This document shows, piece after piece, positions 43,614 through 51,350 of a stretch of 64,000 bases of DNA (positions are counted from its first letter, which is position 1; every line of letters begins with the position of its first letter). A program made the translations under genes and the position numbers. Source of the DNA: Amycolatopsis methanolica 239. Its GTDB lineage: Bacteria > Actinomycetota > Actinomycetes > Mycobacteriales > Pseudonocardiaceae. Location: the NCBI RefSeq assembly GCF_000739085.1, contig NZ_CP009110.1, forward strand, positions 3,224,001 to 3,288,000, given 5' to 3'. The notes under the pieces are model-generated. The model was given only the letters and a program-made list of their open reading frames with translations, had not been told where the DNA came from and made no database searches.

Positions 43614-44941
43614 CGGTCCGTCGAGGGGGCGGACAGCGAAATCAGCTCCGGCTCGGCCGGGGCGCCGCAGCACCCGCCCGAAGAGGCGTCGGCAGCGGGC
43701 TCGTCGAACAGGCCCGCCCCGCCGCACACCCCGGTCTCGGCGAGCACCAGCTCCACGCGGCCGACCGCCTCGTGGTCCCCGGCCAGTGCGGCGGCGATCG
43801 AGCGGACCTGCTCGTAGCCGGTCATGGCGAGGAACGTCGGGGCGCGGCCGTAGCTCTTCATCCCGGCCAGGTAGACGTTCGGCTCGGGGTGCGCGAGTTC
43901 CTTCGCGCCGTGCGGGTAGACGGTGCCGCAGGAGTGCACGTTCGGGTCGATCAACGGCGCGAGCGCGACCGGCGCCTGCAGCGTGGCATCCAGCTCCAGC
44001 CGCAGCTCCGACAGCCAGGACAGGTCCGGCCGGAACCCGGTCACCACGACGACCTCGTCTACAGCCCGGACCGTGCGGCCGTCCGGTGCGCGCAACACCA
44101 GCAGCCCCTGCTCGTCGCGCTCCACCGCCTCGGTGCGGAACCCGGCGACCACCTGCACCAGCCCGGCGTCCACGGCCTCCTTCGCGCGCAGCCCGAGCGC
44201 GCCGCGTGCCGGGAGCTGGTCGGCCTCGCCGCCGCCGAAGGTGTTGCCCACCGAGCGGCGGCGCAGGATCCAGCTGATCCGCGTCCCCTCCACACCGGTG
44301 AGCGCGACCAGCGCCGTGAGCGCGGAGTGTCCGCTGCCCGCGACAGCGACGTGCTTGCCGGCGAACCGGACGCGCACGGCCGGGTCCTGCAGATCCGGCA
44401 CCTGGTAGGTGATGCGGTCGGTAGCAGCCCGCTCGCCCAGGGCCGGCAGACCGTCGCCGCCCAGCGGGTTCGGGTTGGTCCACGTCCCGGAGGCGTCGAC
44501 CACCGCCCGCGCGGTGATCAGTTCCTCGCGCCCGTCGGTGTGGCAGACGTGCACCGTCAGCGGCTCAGTGTCGCGCCCGTGGTCGACCACGCGGTCCCGG
44601 CCACGGCGGGCCACCCCCACCACCTCGGCGCCGAACCGGACACGCTCGCCCAGCGCGGCGGCCAGCGGGGCGAGGTAGCGCGCGACCCAGTCCTGCCCGG
44701 TCGGATACTCGTCGGCGGCGGGGCGTTCCCAGCCGGCGGCTTCCAGTAGCCGGCCGGCCGCCGGGTCCACCAGCTCCGACCACTGCGAGAACAAGCGCAC
44801 GTGGTTCCACTGCGCCACCGACGCCCCCGCCTGCGGACCACGCTCCAGCACCAGCGGCTCCAGACCCCGCTCCAGCAACTCGGCAGCGGCCGCGAGCCCG
44901 ATCGGCCCGGCCCCCACCACCACGACGGGCAGCTCGCTCAT
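43610..44941 (-). CDS. FAD/NAD(P)-binding oxidoreductase with Cys-Cys C-terminus
   Basis: A 443-aa flavoprotein. FAD motif VVVVGAGPIGLAAAAELLER starts at residue 5, HVAVAGSGHSALTALVAL is near residue 200, and VVVVTGFRPDLSWL is near residue 310. The tail carries GVCGGAGLF and SSGGCCGAP, thiols that could bind a trivalent arsenical. AAAGGGG precedes the ATG. It is divergent from the arsR-arsN fusion across three ArsR-type palindromes and coupled to the MFS exporter, so the pair is likely to oxidise and export an arsenical. Confidence 0.85.
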   Translation of the reverse strand: MSELPVVVVGAGPIGLAAAAELLERGLEPLVLERGPQAGASVAQWNHVRLFSQWSELVDPAAGRLLEAAGWERPAADEYPTGQDWVARYLAPLAAALGERVRFGAEVVGVARRGRDRVVDHGRDTEPLTVHVCHTDGREELITARAVVDASGTWTNPNPLGGDGLPALGERAATDRITYQVPDLQDPAVRVRFAGKHVAVAGSGHSALTALVALTGVEGTRISWILRRRSVGNTFGGGEADQLPARGALGLRAKEAVDAGLVQVVAGFRTEAVERDEQGLLVLRAPDGRTVRAVDEVVVVTGFRPDLSWLSELRLELDATLQAPVALAPLIDPNVHSCGTVYPHGAKELAHPEPNVYLAGMKSYGRAPTFLAMTGYEQVRSIAAALAGDHEAVGRVELVLAETGVCGGAGLFDEPAADASSGGCCGAPAEPELISLSAPSTDR

Positions 44942-44954
44942 CCCGACCCCTTTC

Positions 44955-44970
44955 ATCGATCCAGCTCGAT
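44955..44970. promoter_or_regulatory. ArsR-type operator, copy 1
   Basis: ATCGA-TCCAGC-TCGAT, a perfect palindrome 14 bases upstream of the flavoprotein ATG. Confidence 0.7.
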
Positions 44971-44993
44971 TGAGCACCGTTGCGGCAGACTCT

Positions 44994-45009
44994 ATCGACC
45001 GGTGTCGAT
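44994..45009. promoter_or_regulatory. ArsR-type operator, copy 2
   Basis: ATCGA-CCGGTG-TCGAT, midway between the divergent genes; 39 bases after copy 1. Confidence 0.75.
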
Positions 45010-45019
45010 TGATGCAACC

Positions 45020-45035
45020 ATCGATTCGGGTCGAT
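45020..45035. promoter_or_regulatory. ArsR-type operator, copy 3
   Basis: ATCGA-TTCGGG-TCGAT, 12 bases before the ATG of the ArsR-ArsN fusion and 26 bases after copy 2. Confidence 0.75.
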
Positions 45036-45047
45036 ACACTCGGGGGC

Positions 45048-45890
45048 ATGACCACGACTGTCGCGCCCCAGGCCCAGGTTCTGCCGGACGGGGAAGCCGC
45101 CACCTACGCCGACTGGTTCGCCTGCCTGGCCGAACCGACCCGGGTGCGGCTGCTGCACGCGGTGGCCACCGCGCCCCGCGGGATCACCGTCGGCGCCCTG
45201 ACCGAGCTGCTCGGGATCAGCCAGTCCACGTGCTCGCACCACGTGCGCAAGCTCGCCGACGTCGGGTTCGTGCAGGTCCGCAAGGAGGGCACCGCCACCA
45301 TCGTCACGGTCAACGCGGCCTGCTGCGCCGGCCTCCCGCACGCCGCCGACGCGGTCATGGGGCTGCTCGCGCCGCGTCCGTGCTGCCCGGAAGACGTGCC
45401 CGCAGACGTCACCGTCCGGGCCCTGCGCGACGAGGACTGGCCCGCGGTCCGCCGCATCTACGGCGAAGGCATGAACACCGGCATCGCCACCTTCGAAACC
45501 ACCGTCCCCAGCCGCGCCACCCTCGACGCGAAATGGATCGCCGGACAGCGCTGGGTCGCCGAGATCGACGGCACCGTCGTCGGCTGGGCCGCCGCCACGC
45601 CGGTCTCCACACGCGAGTGCTACTCCGGCGTCGCCGAAACCTCGATCTACGTCGCCGACGGCTACCGCGGCCGCGGTATCGGCAAAGCCCTCATCCGCCA
45701 GCAAGTCATCGCCCTCGACGAGGCCGGCTACTGGACCCTGCAAACCTCCATCTTCACCGAAAACCGCGCCAGCCTCGCCCTGCACCACTCCGCCGGCTAC
45801 CGCACCATCGGCATCCGCGAACGCATCGCCCAGCGCGACGGCACCTGGCACGACACCGTCCTCCTCGAACGCCGCAACAACATCAGCTGA
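45048..45890 (+). CDS. arsN: ArsR repressor fused to ArsN-type GNAT acetyltransferase
   Basis: A 280-aa fusion. Residues 18-110 form an ArsR winged helix (FACLAEPTRVRLLHAVATAP, LLGISQSTCSHHVRKLADVG), with cysteine-containing AACCAGLPHA and RPCCPEDVP as candidate arsenical ligands. From residue 122 a GNAT domain like phosphinothricin/arsinothricin acetyltransferase follows (IYGEGMNTGIATFETTVPS; acetyl-CoA loop VADGYRGRGIGKALI; TSIFTENRASLALHHSAGY). ArsN1 proteins N-acetylate the antibiotic arsinothricin. A sensor and its resistance enzyme are thus one protein. GGGGG precedes the ATG. Confidence 0.9.
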   Translation: MTTTVAPQAQVLPDGEAATYADWFACLAEPTRVRLLHAVATAPRGITVGALTELLGISQSTCSHHVRKLADVGFVQVRKEGTATIVTVNAACCAGLPHAADAVMGLLAPRPCCPEDVPADVTVRALRDEDWPAVRRIYGEGMNTGIATFETTVPSRATLDAKWIAGQRWVAEIDGTVVGWAAATPVSTRECYSGVAETSIYVADGYRGRGIGKALIRQQVIALDEAGYWTLQTSIFTENRASLALHHSAGYRTIGIRERIAQRDGTWHDTVLLERRNNIS

Positions 45891-45906
45891 CGGCCGGCCG
45901 CTGAGG

Positions 45907-46476
45907 ATGAGCAACGCGTTCGACTACGCGAAGGCGCGCGGCACCCTGCGGGTGCTGCAGTTGGCGCACGACCGGTGGCGGGACGTGTTCAGTCAGTTGG
46001 ACGGCATGAAGTTCGACGACCTCAACGGGCGCGAGGAGGTCGCGCACATCATCCGCGGGCCCGCAGTGGAATTCCTCATGTGGGCGCGGGGGCTGGACGA
46101 CTTCTGCCGCGGTATGCCGGAGAGGAGAAACGGCAAACTGACCCCGACCCAGCCGTACCTCGCAGGATACGAAGCAGCACGGTCATCGGTCGAGGGCCTT
46201 GTCGACGGCGCCCGGTACGCCACCAACCGCGAGGTCCACCAGCTACTCGCACTCATGGAACCGAAGGGCGCGATGAGGTTCCCGATGTCCTTCCCGCTGG
46301 CGTTCGACCACTTTGGAGGCGTGCGATGGCTTCACGAGGTACACCTTCCAGCCGTGGACGAGGAGCGATCGGGGCAGCTCCAGCTTCGCCAGGCGTACGT
46401 CGACCACCTCGCAGGACAGAAGGTCGGCCCCACTCTCGATGATCTACGCGCCTGGTTCGAGGGCCAACTCACCTGA
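45907..46476 (+). CDS. hypothetical protein, 189 aa
   Basis: Helical, soluble-looking protein with conserved-looking WRDVFSQLDGMKF and VEFLMWARGLDDFCRG. No family recognised. It begins 16 bases after arsN on the same strand and is convergent with the Nudix gene. Confidence 0.65.
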   Translation: MSNAFDYAKARGTLRVLQLAHDRWRDVFSQLDGMKFDDLNGREEVAHIIRGPAVEFLMWARGLDDFCRGMPERRNGKLTPTQPYLAGYEAARSSVEGLVDGARYATNREVHQLLALMEPKGAMRFPMSFPLAFDHFGGVRWLHEVHLPAVDEERSGQLQLRQAYVDHLAGQKVGPTLDDLRAWFEGQLT

Positions 46477-46487
46477 CGGCTGCGGTG

Positions 46488-46955
46488 TCAGCTGAGCATG
46501 GCGGCAGGAGCCTCGGTCGCAGGCCAGCCGAGGATGGCGAAGGGTTGTCCGGTGAGGTAGGCGTGGATCCCGGCAGCGGGGTAGCTGATCAGGTCAGTGG
46601 GTAGGTTGTCGAGCGGGAACCAGTCGATGGCAGAGCACTTGTCGGGTTCCCGGTTGACCGTTTCACCGGTCCAGCGGGTGGCGAGGAAGAACAGCCCGAG
46701 GCGAGGCTCCACACCTGATCCGTTGACGTGAAGCGTGTGGACGTGCTGCAGGTCCTCGGGGTCGATGAGGACGCCGACCTCTTCTTCGGCTTCTCGTGCT
46801 GCGGCGTGCAGGACGGATTCGCCGGCGTCGAGTTTGCCGGAGGGCAGGTGCCACTTGCCGTCAAAGGCGGGGTTGGTGTCGCGGCGGCGGGTGAGCAGGA
46901 GGTTGCCGTTGTCGACGAGGAGTACGTGTACGTCGATGAGGTGTCGGTCGGCCAC
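46488..46955 (-). CDS. Nudix hydrolase
   Basis: A 155-aa protein with a complete Nudix box, GKLDAGESVLHAAAREAEEE followed by VGV, near residue 40. GKWHLPSG precedes it, as in typical NTP-pyrophosphohydrolases. It starts at GTG 46955. Substrate unknown. Confidence 0.9.
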   Translation of the reverse strand: MADRHLIDVHVLLVDNGNLLLTRRRDTNPAFDGKWHLPSGKLDAGESVLHAAAREAEEEVGVLIDPEDLQHVHTLHVNGSGVEPRLGLFFLATRWTGETVNREPDKCSAIDWFPLDNLPTDLISYPAAGIHAYLTGQPFAILGWPATEAPAAMLS

Positions 46956-47247
46956 GCGCTGAGGCTACGCGGTGGCTTGTTCCGGTCGTGGGAGGCAGGA
47001 CAGTGGGATCAGCTCGCAGGTGATGACCTAGACGACGAGATGCTCGGGGCGTGTCTCGAGCGTGGCCTGACCCTCGGCGTCAGGTAGGCGACCGCGTCGA
47101 GGTAAAGCGCTGCTTCCTTGCGCTTGTGTACCGGTTGACCGGACGCCGGGGCGAACTAGCGGCAGATGCGACGCACCGATCCGCTTAGGGCTTTACAGGA
47201 GATCGACACGAAAACGAGCGCTCACAGGTCGCGACGATACCAACGCG

Positions 47248-48198
47248 CTAGCCGTCTTCTTCAAGTGAGCGCACCGAGATCAGCTGGTACCGCGCGCGGT
47301 CCTGACCGGTCCCGGACGTTCGTACGCGAACTTCGGCAAGCACCTCAACCCGGTGGTTGTACATGGGGCCAAGATCGGCACGCACGTCGTCACTCGCTTC
47401 CAGGGTAATCCTGTCGCCGTTGTTCAGTAGGAGGTCGAGCGCTCGCACCTGACTTACGGTCTGCAACACACCAACGAGGGTCGTACGATCGACGTCCACC
47501 CTTGCTTCGGTGATTGCGTCTCGCAACGCCACTGCGGTTGAGCGGCGTACGGCGGCGCGATCGGTTGCCCGGCCGGCCTCATGCCACGAGAGGTCGAGTA
47601 GGACGTGGTCATCAATCACGGCCTCCGCAAGTTTCACCAGTTGGCGTGCGACACGCGGCCCTAGCGGGCGCAGTTCACTCAACAGTTGCTCGCGGTCGAG
47701 CGGATCGGCTTCGCGAATCAGGTCGATGAGCCGATGCATGCTGCGGTCGGCCAGTGTCGCCTCGGGCCACAACGCCGGTCGGGGGTCGCTCGCAGTGTCA
47801 GTTGGCCCGGCCGCAAGTTTCAACACGAGTGAACCGGGGAGTGGTTCCGCAACCAACCTCAGTTCGGTGGCTGCACGGGCGACTTCCGGTATTCGGCCGC
47901 GCAACCCGGCAGGCTCACCGCGAAGCGCGGTCGCCACCGCAGCGACAAGGTCTTGCAGTGCGCCGAGCACTCGGATGGTGGTCCGGACCGGTACGGAGTG
48001 GTTCTGGACCGCGTCGCCGTGAAGCCGGATGACCCCTCGGGACTGTTGGTCGCCGTCTTGTGGAGCCGCAAAGGCGGCGATGCTGATGGCGGCCAGCTCG
48101 TTCGCGGTTTCCCAGGCGGGAACTGAGCTGAGGTCGACACCCGAGAAGAACTCTGCGGGGGAGCTGAAGCTCTCGAACGAGCTATCTGGGGTAGTCAT
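47248..48198 (-). CDS. unknown partner protein of the DUF6932-type nucleotidyltransferase
   Basis: A 316-aa protein without membrane segments. Residues 60-130 form a helix-strand region (TTIRVLGALQDLVAAVATAL, LPGSLVLKLAAGPTD), the centre is helical with many charged residues, and the C-terminal 70 residues are beta-rich (DRITLEASDDVRADLG, YQLISVRSLEEDG). I recognise no family. The ATG lies inside the end of the nucleotidyltransferase gene (17-base overlap), so they are co-translated. Confidence 0.75.
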   Translation of the reverse strand: MTTPDSSFESFSSPAEFFSGVDLSSVPAWETANELAAISIAAFAAPQDGDQQSRGVIRLHGDAVQNHSVPVRTTIRVLGALQDLVAAVATALRGEPAGLRGRIPEVARAATELRLVAEPLPGSLVLKLAAGPTDTASDPRPALWPEATLADRSMHRLIDLIREADPLDREQLLSELRPLGPRVARQLVKLAEAVIDDHVLLDLSWHEAGRATDRAAVRRSTAVALRDAITEARVDVDRTTLVGVLQTVSQVRALDLLLNNGDRITLEASDDVRADLGPMYNHRVEVLAEVRVRTSGTGQDRARYQLISVRSLEEDG

Positions 48199-48760
48199 CG
48201 AGCTTCACCTCCAGGTAACCACGCTGCGGGATGGTATCCGCAACGACGATGGGGCCGTCCTTCGCTCCAGCTCGGCAACGCTGCCAGAAGTCGTCCCAGT
48301 GGCCGCGAGACTGGTAGTAGCTGACTTCATCATCGGTCATGGTCGGCCCCGGCTTGAGGATCGGCCGCCACTGCACGAGGTAGGTGTCCAGGCGTCGTCC
48401 GGCGGGCTGGTGAAACCTCTTCCCTTGAGCAAACGCAGTGAGGTACTGGGCCCTGGTGGGTTCATCCGCGGCGAGGCGTTCTGCGGCGGGTCCATCGATG
48501 ACGAAAACGATGTCCATATCGTCGGGTTCGGGCTTCGAGCTGACGTAGCTGCCGCTAATCCAAGCAGCGTAGACCGGCACCAGACGGCCTAGCACGACCT
48601 TGGCCCGTTCCCAGTGTGTCCAGATCTCCTTCCTACGCTGGGTTCTAGTGAACTGGTCGCCGTCCACGAACGCGCTCCGGAATTCTTCGATGGTGCAGTG
48701 ATGACGACCGACAGGTAGGTAGCCTGTCGCGTCATCCAGCGCGGGGACGGGCACAGCCAT
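48182..48760 (-). CDS. DUF6932-type nucleotidyltransferase-fold protein
   Basis: A 192-aa protein. AVPVPALDDATGYLPVGRHH at the N-terminus and WISGSYVSSKPEPDDMDIVF near residue 75 match DUF6932. The latter is the GS...DxD signature of the polymerase-beta nucleotidyltransferase fold. Such proteins occur alone or in toxin-antitoxin and defence-like pairs. The frame is open to a GTG at 48817, but the ATG at 48760 fits the family start. It lies near the integrase of a likely integrated element. Confidence 0.75.
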   Translation of the reverse strand: MAVPVPALDDATGYLPVGRHHCTIEEFRSAFVDGDQFTRTQRRKEIWTHWERAKVVLGRLVPVYAAWISGSYVSSKPEPDDMDIVFVIDGPAAERLAADEPTRAQYLTAFAQGKRFHQPAGRRLDTYLVQWRPILKPGPTMTDDEVSYYQSRGHWDDFWQRCRAGAKDGPIVVADTIPQRGYLEVKLDDYPR

Positions 48761-49072
48761 TTCCGATCGTTCGTTCCGTGCCCACCTCGCTAACACCGCG
48801 GGCGGTGTCAGCTGCACGGAGCATGGTCAACTAGGACTATCCGAGAGTCGCTCCTCACACACTCCCCGTTACAGAGGGGGCAGCCTGTGCACTGTTTGGC
48901 GCGAGCGGCGACACCCGGGGGCACCGTGGGGAGCACCGGCGCGCACTGAACGCACCAGAACGTGCGCCAACACACCTGAACGACCCGCGCTGACCTATAG
49001 GATTCATATTTCCGCAGGTCAGCACGGCGTCGCGTACATAGTTCACGCCTAAGGGTCACGCCACACGTGGCT

Positions 49073-50087
49073 CTAGGCGAGTGGGTGTGGCTCTCCTGTG
49101 AGGGTAGCGACCGCGGCGGCTACTTCATGGATGTTGGCCCGCACGTAGGTGGTTGTGGTGCCGGCGTCGTTGTGTTGGCTGGTGTGTCCGGCGTAGGCGC
49201 GGGCGACGGCGTAGCCGAAGTTGCGTTCGACCCAGGTGAGGGTGGTGTGGCGGAGCCAGTGGGTGGAGATTTGCTGGGTGGCGACCCAGGGGAGGTGTTT
49301 GCCGATTCGGGTCCAAAGGTGGTCGTAGCGCCGAGTGGTGATCGGCCGGCCGTCGGTGTAGCGAAGGAGTTGTCCCTCCCGTGGGGCGTGACGTTGGTCG
49401 GCGTGGTGCCGGAGGTGGGTCATGAGGGTTGGGGACACCGGTTGCCAGCGGACGGTTTCGCCTTTCTCTCGGAGGAAGACGAGGCATTGGTCGGGGTCGA
49501 GGTCTTGGGGGCGGAGGGCGAGTGCGCCGCCGCGGCGGCAGGCGGTTTCGGTGTGCAGGCGCAGGATCAGGCTGTCGAGGGCGGGGTCGTTGCCGGTGGT
49601 GGCGGCGACGTGATTGATCTCGGCCAGTCGGGTGTCAGCGACCGCGCGGCGGGTGGAGGGCAGGCGGCGGGGCGTGGCGACCTTCGTGGCCGGGTTGTCG
49701 GCCGGATCGATCAGCCGGGCGTCCTCGGCGTGCCGGTAGAGGCAGCGCAGCGCGGCGATGAGGTGTTCGCCTGCGCTGCGCCCGCCGCGAGCATTGCGCC
49801 GGGGTACGACATTGATCTTCACATGTTCGACCAGCTGCTTGATCTCCGATGGGGTGGGTTCGTCGAGACGACGGTGGCCCCCAGTGGGCGTCGATGCGGT
49901 TCCAGTAGGAGCCGTAGACGCGGCGGGTGCCGTCGGTGACCGCAGCCGAGACGATCGGGATGTACTCGGTGAAGGTGGGCACCGGTGGCCGGGCGGCGGG
50001 CGTCGCGAGGAGGTCCTCGGGGGATAGGCCCATTCGGGCCAACAGCAGACGCGCGGCATCCAGGTCGGCTGAGGATGGTGTCGTCAT
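49073..50087 (-). pseudogene. tyrosine-type site-specific integrase, frameshifted
   Basis: A 338-aa recombinase when one base is removed. The N-terminal SAM-like domain (PTFTEYIPIVSAAVTDGTRR) starts from ATG 50087. In the five-C run at 49878-49882 one extra base shifts the frame; four would give DAHWGHRRLDEPTPSEIKQL. The catalytic domain has Arg (TACRRGGAL), HxxR (STHWLRHTTL), His (YAGHTSQH) and the Tyr nucleophile (TTTTYVRA). Either a real inactivating indel or a homopolymer read error. Its start overlaps the AbrB gene as ATGA. Confidence 0.88.
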
Positions 50088-50578
50088 GCGGGATCACCGC
50101 CCAGCACGTCGGTGTGGCACTGGGCCAGGAGGTCGTCGAGCGCTGCGGGCGGGTGGACGATGACCAGCTCCCGCTTGGGGTCGGTCACGAGGAGGACGCG
50201 GTCGCCGGGGACCAGCCGGCAGCGGTGTCGGACGTGCGCGGGCAGGCGGAGGTGTCCCTGCTTGGTGATGCCGAACATGCCGTGGTCGTCGCGGCGGATG
50301 AGGAGGAGTCCGTGCGCTTCGCGGATGTCCAGGCGGGTGCCCGGCGTCCAAGACAGTGCGGTCAGCACGGTCCGGTCGGCGACGCGGCCCCGGCAGTCCA
50401 CGGCCGCCATCCCGTACACAACGTTGCTCGTGCGCGGCACCGGCATGGTGGGAAGTGGCAGCGTTCGACGGGTGGTCCCGATGCCGATAGCGGCATGACC
50501 ATCGCGCGGGAAAGGAGTAGCCGGGATGACCGGCTTGATCACGGCGTCGGTCACGAGGACCACCGCCGGGAGACACAC
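50084..50578 (-). CDS. AbrB/MazE/SpoVT-type DNA-binding protein
   Basis: Up to 164 aa. The C-terminal half is a clear SpoVT-AbrB swapped-hairpin domain (FGITKQGHLRLPAHVRHRCR followed by LVPGDRVLLV). The preceding MAAVDCRGRVADRTVLTALS looks like a second, weaker unit. Start uncertain: GTG 50578 or ATG 50446, neither with a good ribosome site. It precedes and overlaps the integrase, an arrangement typical of actinobacterial integrative elements, and may control excision. Confidence 0.8.
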   Translation of the reverse strand: MCLPAVVLVTDAVIKPVIPATPFPRDGHAAIGIGTTRRTLPLPTMPVPRTSNVVYGMAAVDCRGRVADRTVLTALSWTPGTRLDIREAHGLLLIRRDDHGMFGITKQGHLRLPAHVRHRCRLVPGDRVLLVTDPKRELVIVHPPAALDDLLAQCHTDVLGGDPA

Positions 50579-50639
50579 AGGCGCGGCCTACATGCCGCAG
50601 TCAGGTGGTGGAGTGCGTTCAGGCACTGGCACATCAGAT

Positions 50640-50655
50640 GTGGCAGATCTGCCAC
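50640..50655. repeat. 16-bp perfect palindrome beside tRNA 3' end
   Basis: GTGGCAGATCTGCCAC lies seven bases beyond the 3' end of the tRNA. It may be the tRNA terminator stem or an integrase arm-binding site. Confidence 0.6.
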
Positions 50656-50662
50656 GAAACTG

Positions 50663-50746
50663 TGTCCGAGGGGGGACTTGAACCCCCACGCCCTTTACGG
50701 GCACTAGCACCTCAAGCTAGCGCGTCTGCCATTCCGCCACTCGGAC
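50663..50746 (-). tRNA. tRNA-Leu (anticodon GAG)
   Basis: 84 nt. The acceptor stem GTCCGAG pairs with CTCGGAC, followed by discriminator A. The anticodon loop CTTGAGG carries GAG, the variable arm is long (class II), and the T arm is GGGGGTTCAAGTCCCCC. CCA is not encoded. It is the likely attachment site for the integrase downstream. Confidence 0.97.
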
Positions 50747-50902
50747 CTGCTCTTCTCTTGTGCGCACAAGAGTAGCCCATCCGCGGACGCCGGTTCACGG
50801 GGGGTGGGTGACCGCGTGTGATCAACAGTGCGCTATAGGAGCGGCCGGTCACAGAGGGTGAGGCGGGTAGGCTCCCTTGGGGGCTACTCGGAGGAGCGCA
50901 AA

Positions 50903-51328
50903 GTGCCTGGCTGGCTCACGGGCGTCCTGATTGCGGCTGGGGTCGTGCTTGCCTCGTGGGTGCTGCTGATCCTCCTCGCGACGTTGCTCCCACCGGGGCT
51001 GGCCAGGGATCTCGCGCGCTTCCTGCCGGACTGTGTGGTCACCGTCAGGCGGCTCCGGAAGGATCCGCGCGTTCCGCGGCGGGCGAAGGTCGCCATCGTG
51101 TTCGCGGGGCTTTGGGTGCTGTCGCCGGTCGACCTGATCCCCGAGTTCCTGCCCGTCATCGGGCCGCTCGACGACGTCGTCGTCGTGGCGCTGGCCTTGC
51201 GGTACGCGGCGCGGCGCGTACCACGAGAGGTGCTCGACCAGGCGTGGCCCGGGAACCGTGACCTGCTGGACCGGCTCGCCGGGCGCCGTGGCGGAAAATC
51301 GCCGGACACCGAAACGTCCGAGGAATAG
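50903..51328 (+). CDS. YkvA/DUF1232 family membrane protein
   Basis: A 141-aa protein with an N-terminal membrane helix (TGVLIAAGVVLASWVLLILL). The DUF1232 signature is VAIVFAGLWVLSPVDLIPEF followed by LPVIGPLDDVVVV near residue 80. The GTG at 50903 has GGAGG eight bases upstream. Function of the family unknown. Confidence 0.9.
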   Translation: MPGWLTGVLIAAGVVLASWVLLILLATLLPPGLARDLARFLPDCVVTVRRLRKDPRVPRRAKVAIVFAGLWVLSPVDLIPEFLPVIGPLDDVVVVALALRYAARRVPREVLDQAWPGNRDLLDRLAGRRGGKSPDTETSEE

Positions 51329-51350
51329 CGTCCGGAGCGTGGATCTCAGC

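Noticed and set aside
43614..44483. Extension of the MFS frame to 696 codons
   Set aside because: Shadow of the flavoprotein gene; the MFS start at GTG 43613 overlaps the flavoprotein stop as GTGA.
46956..48181. Second attachment site (copy of the tRNA-Leu 3' end) to the left of the integrase
   Set aside because: I scanned for the tRNA 3' sequence in the left part of the window and did not see a convincing copy; the other end may be outside the window.
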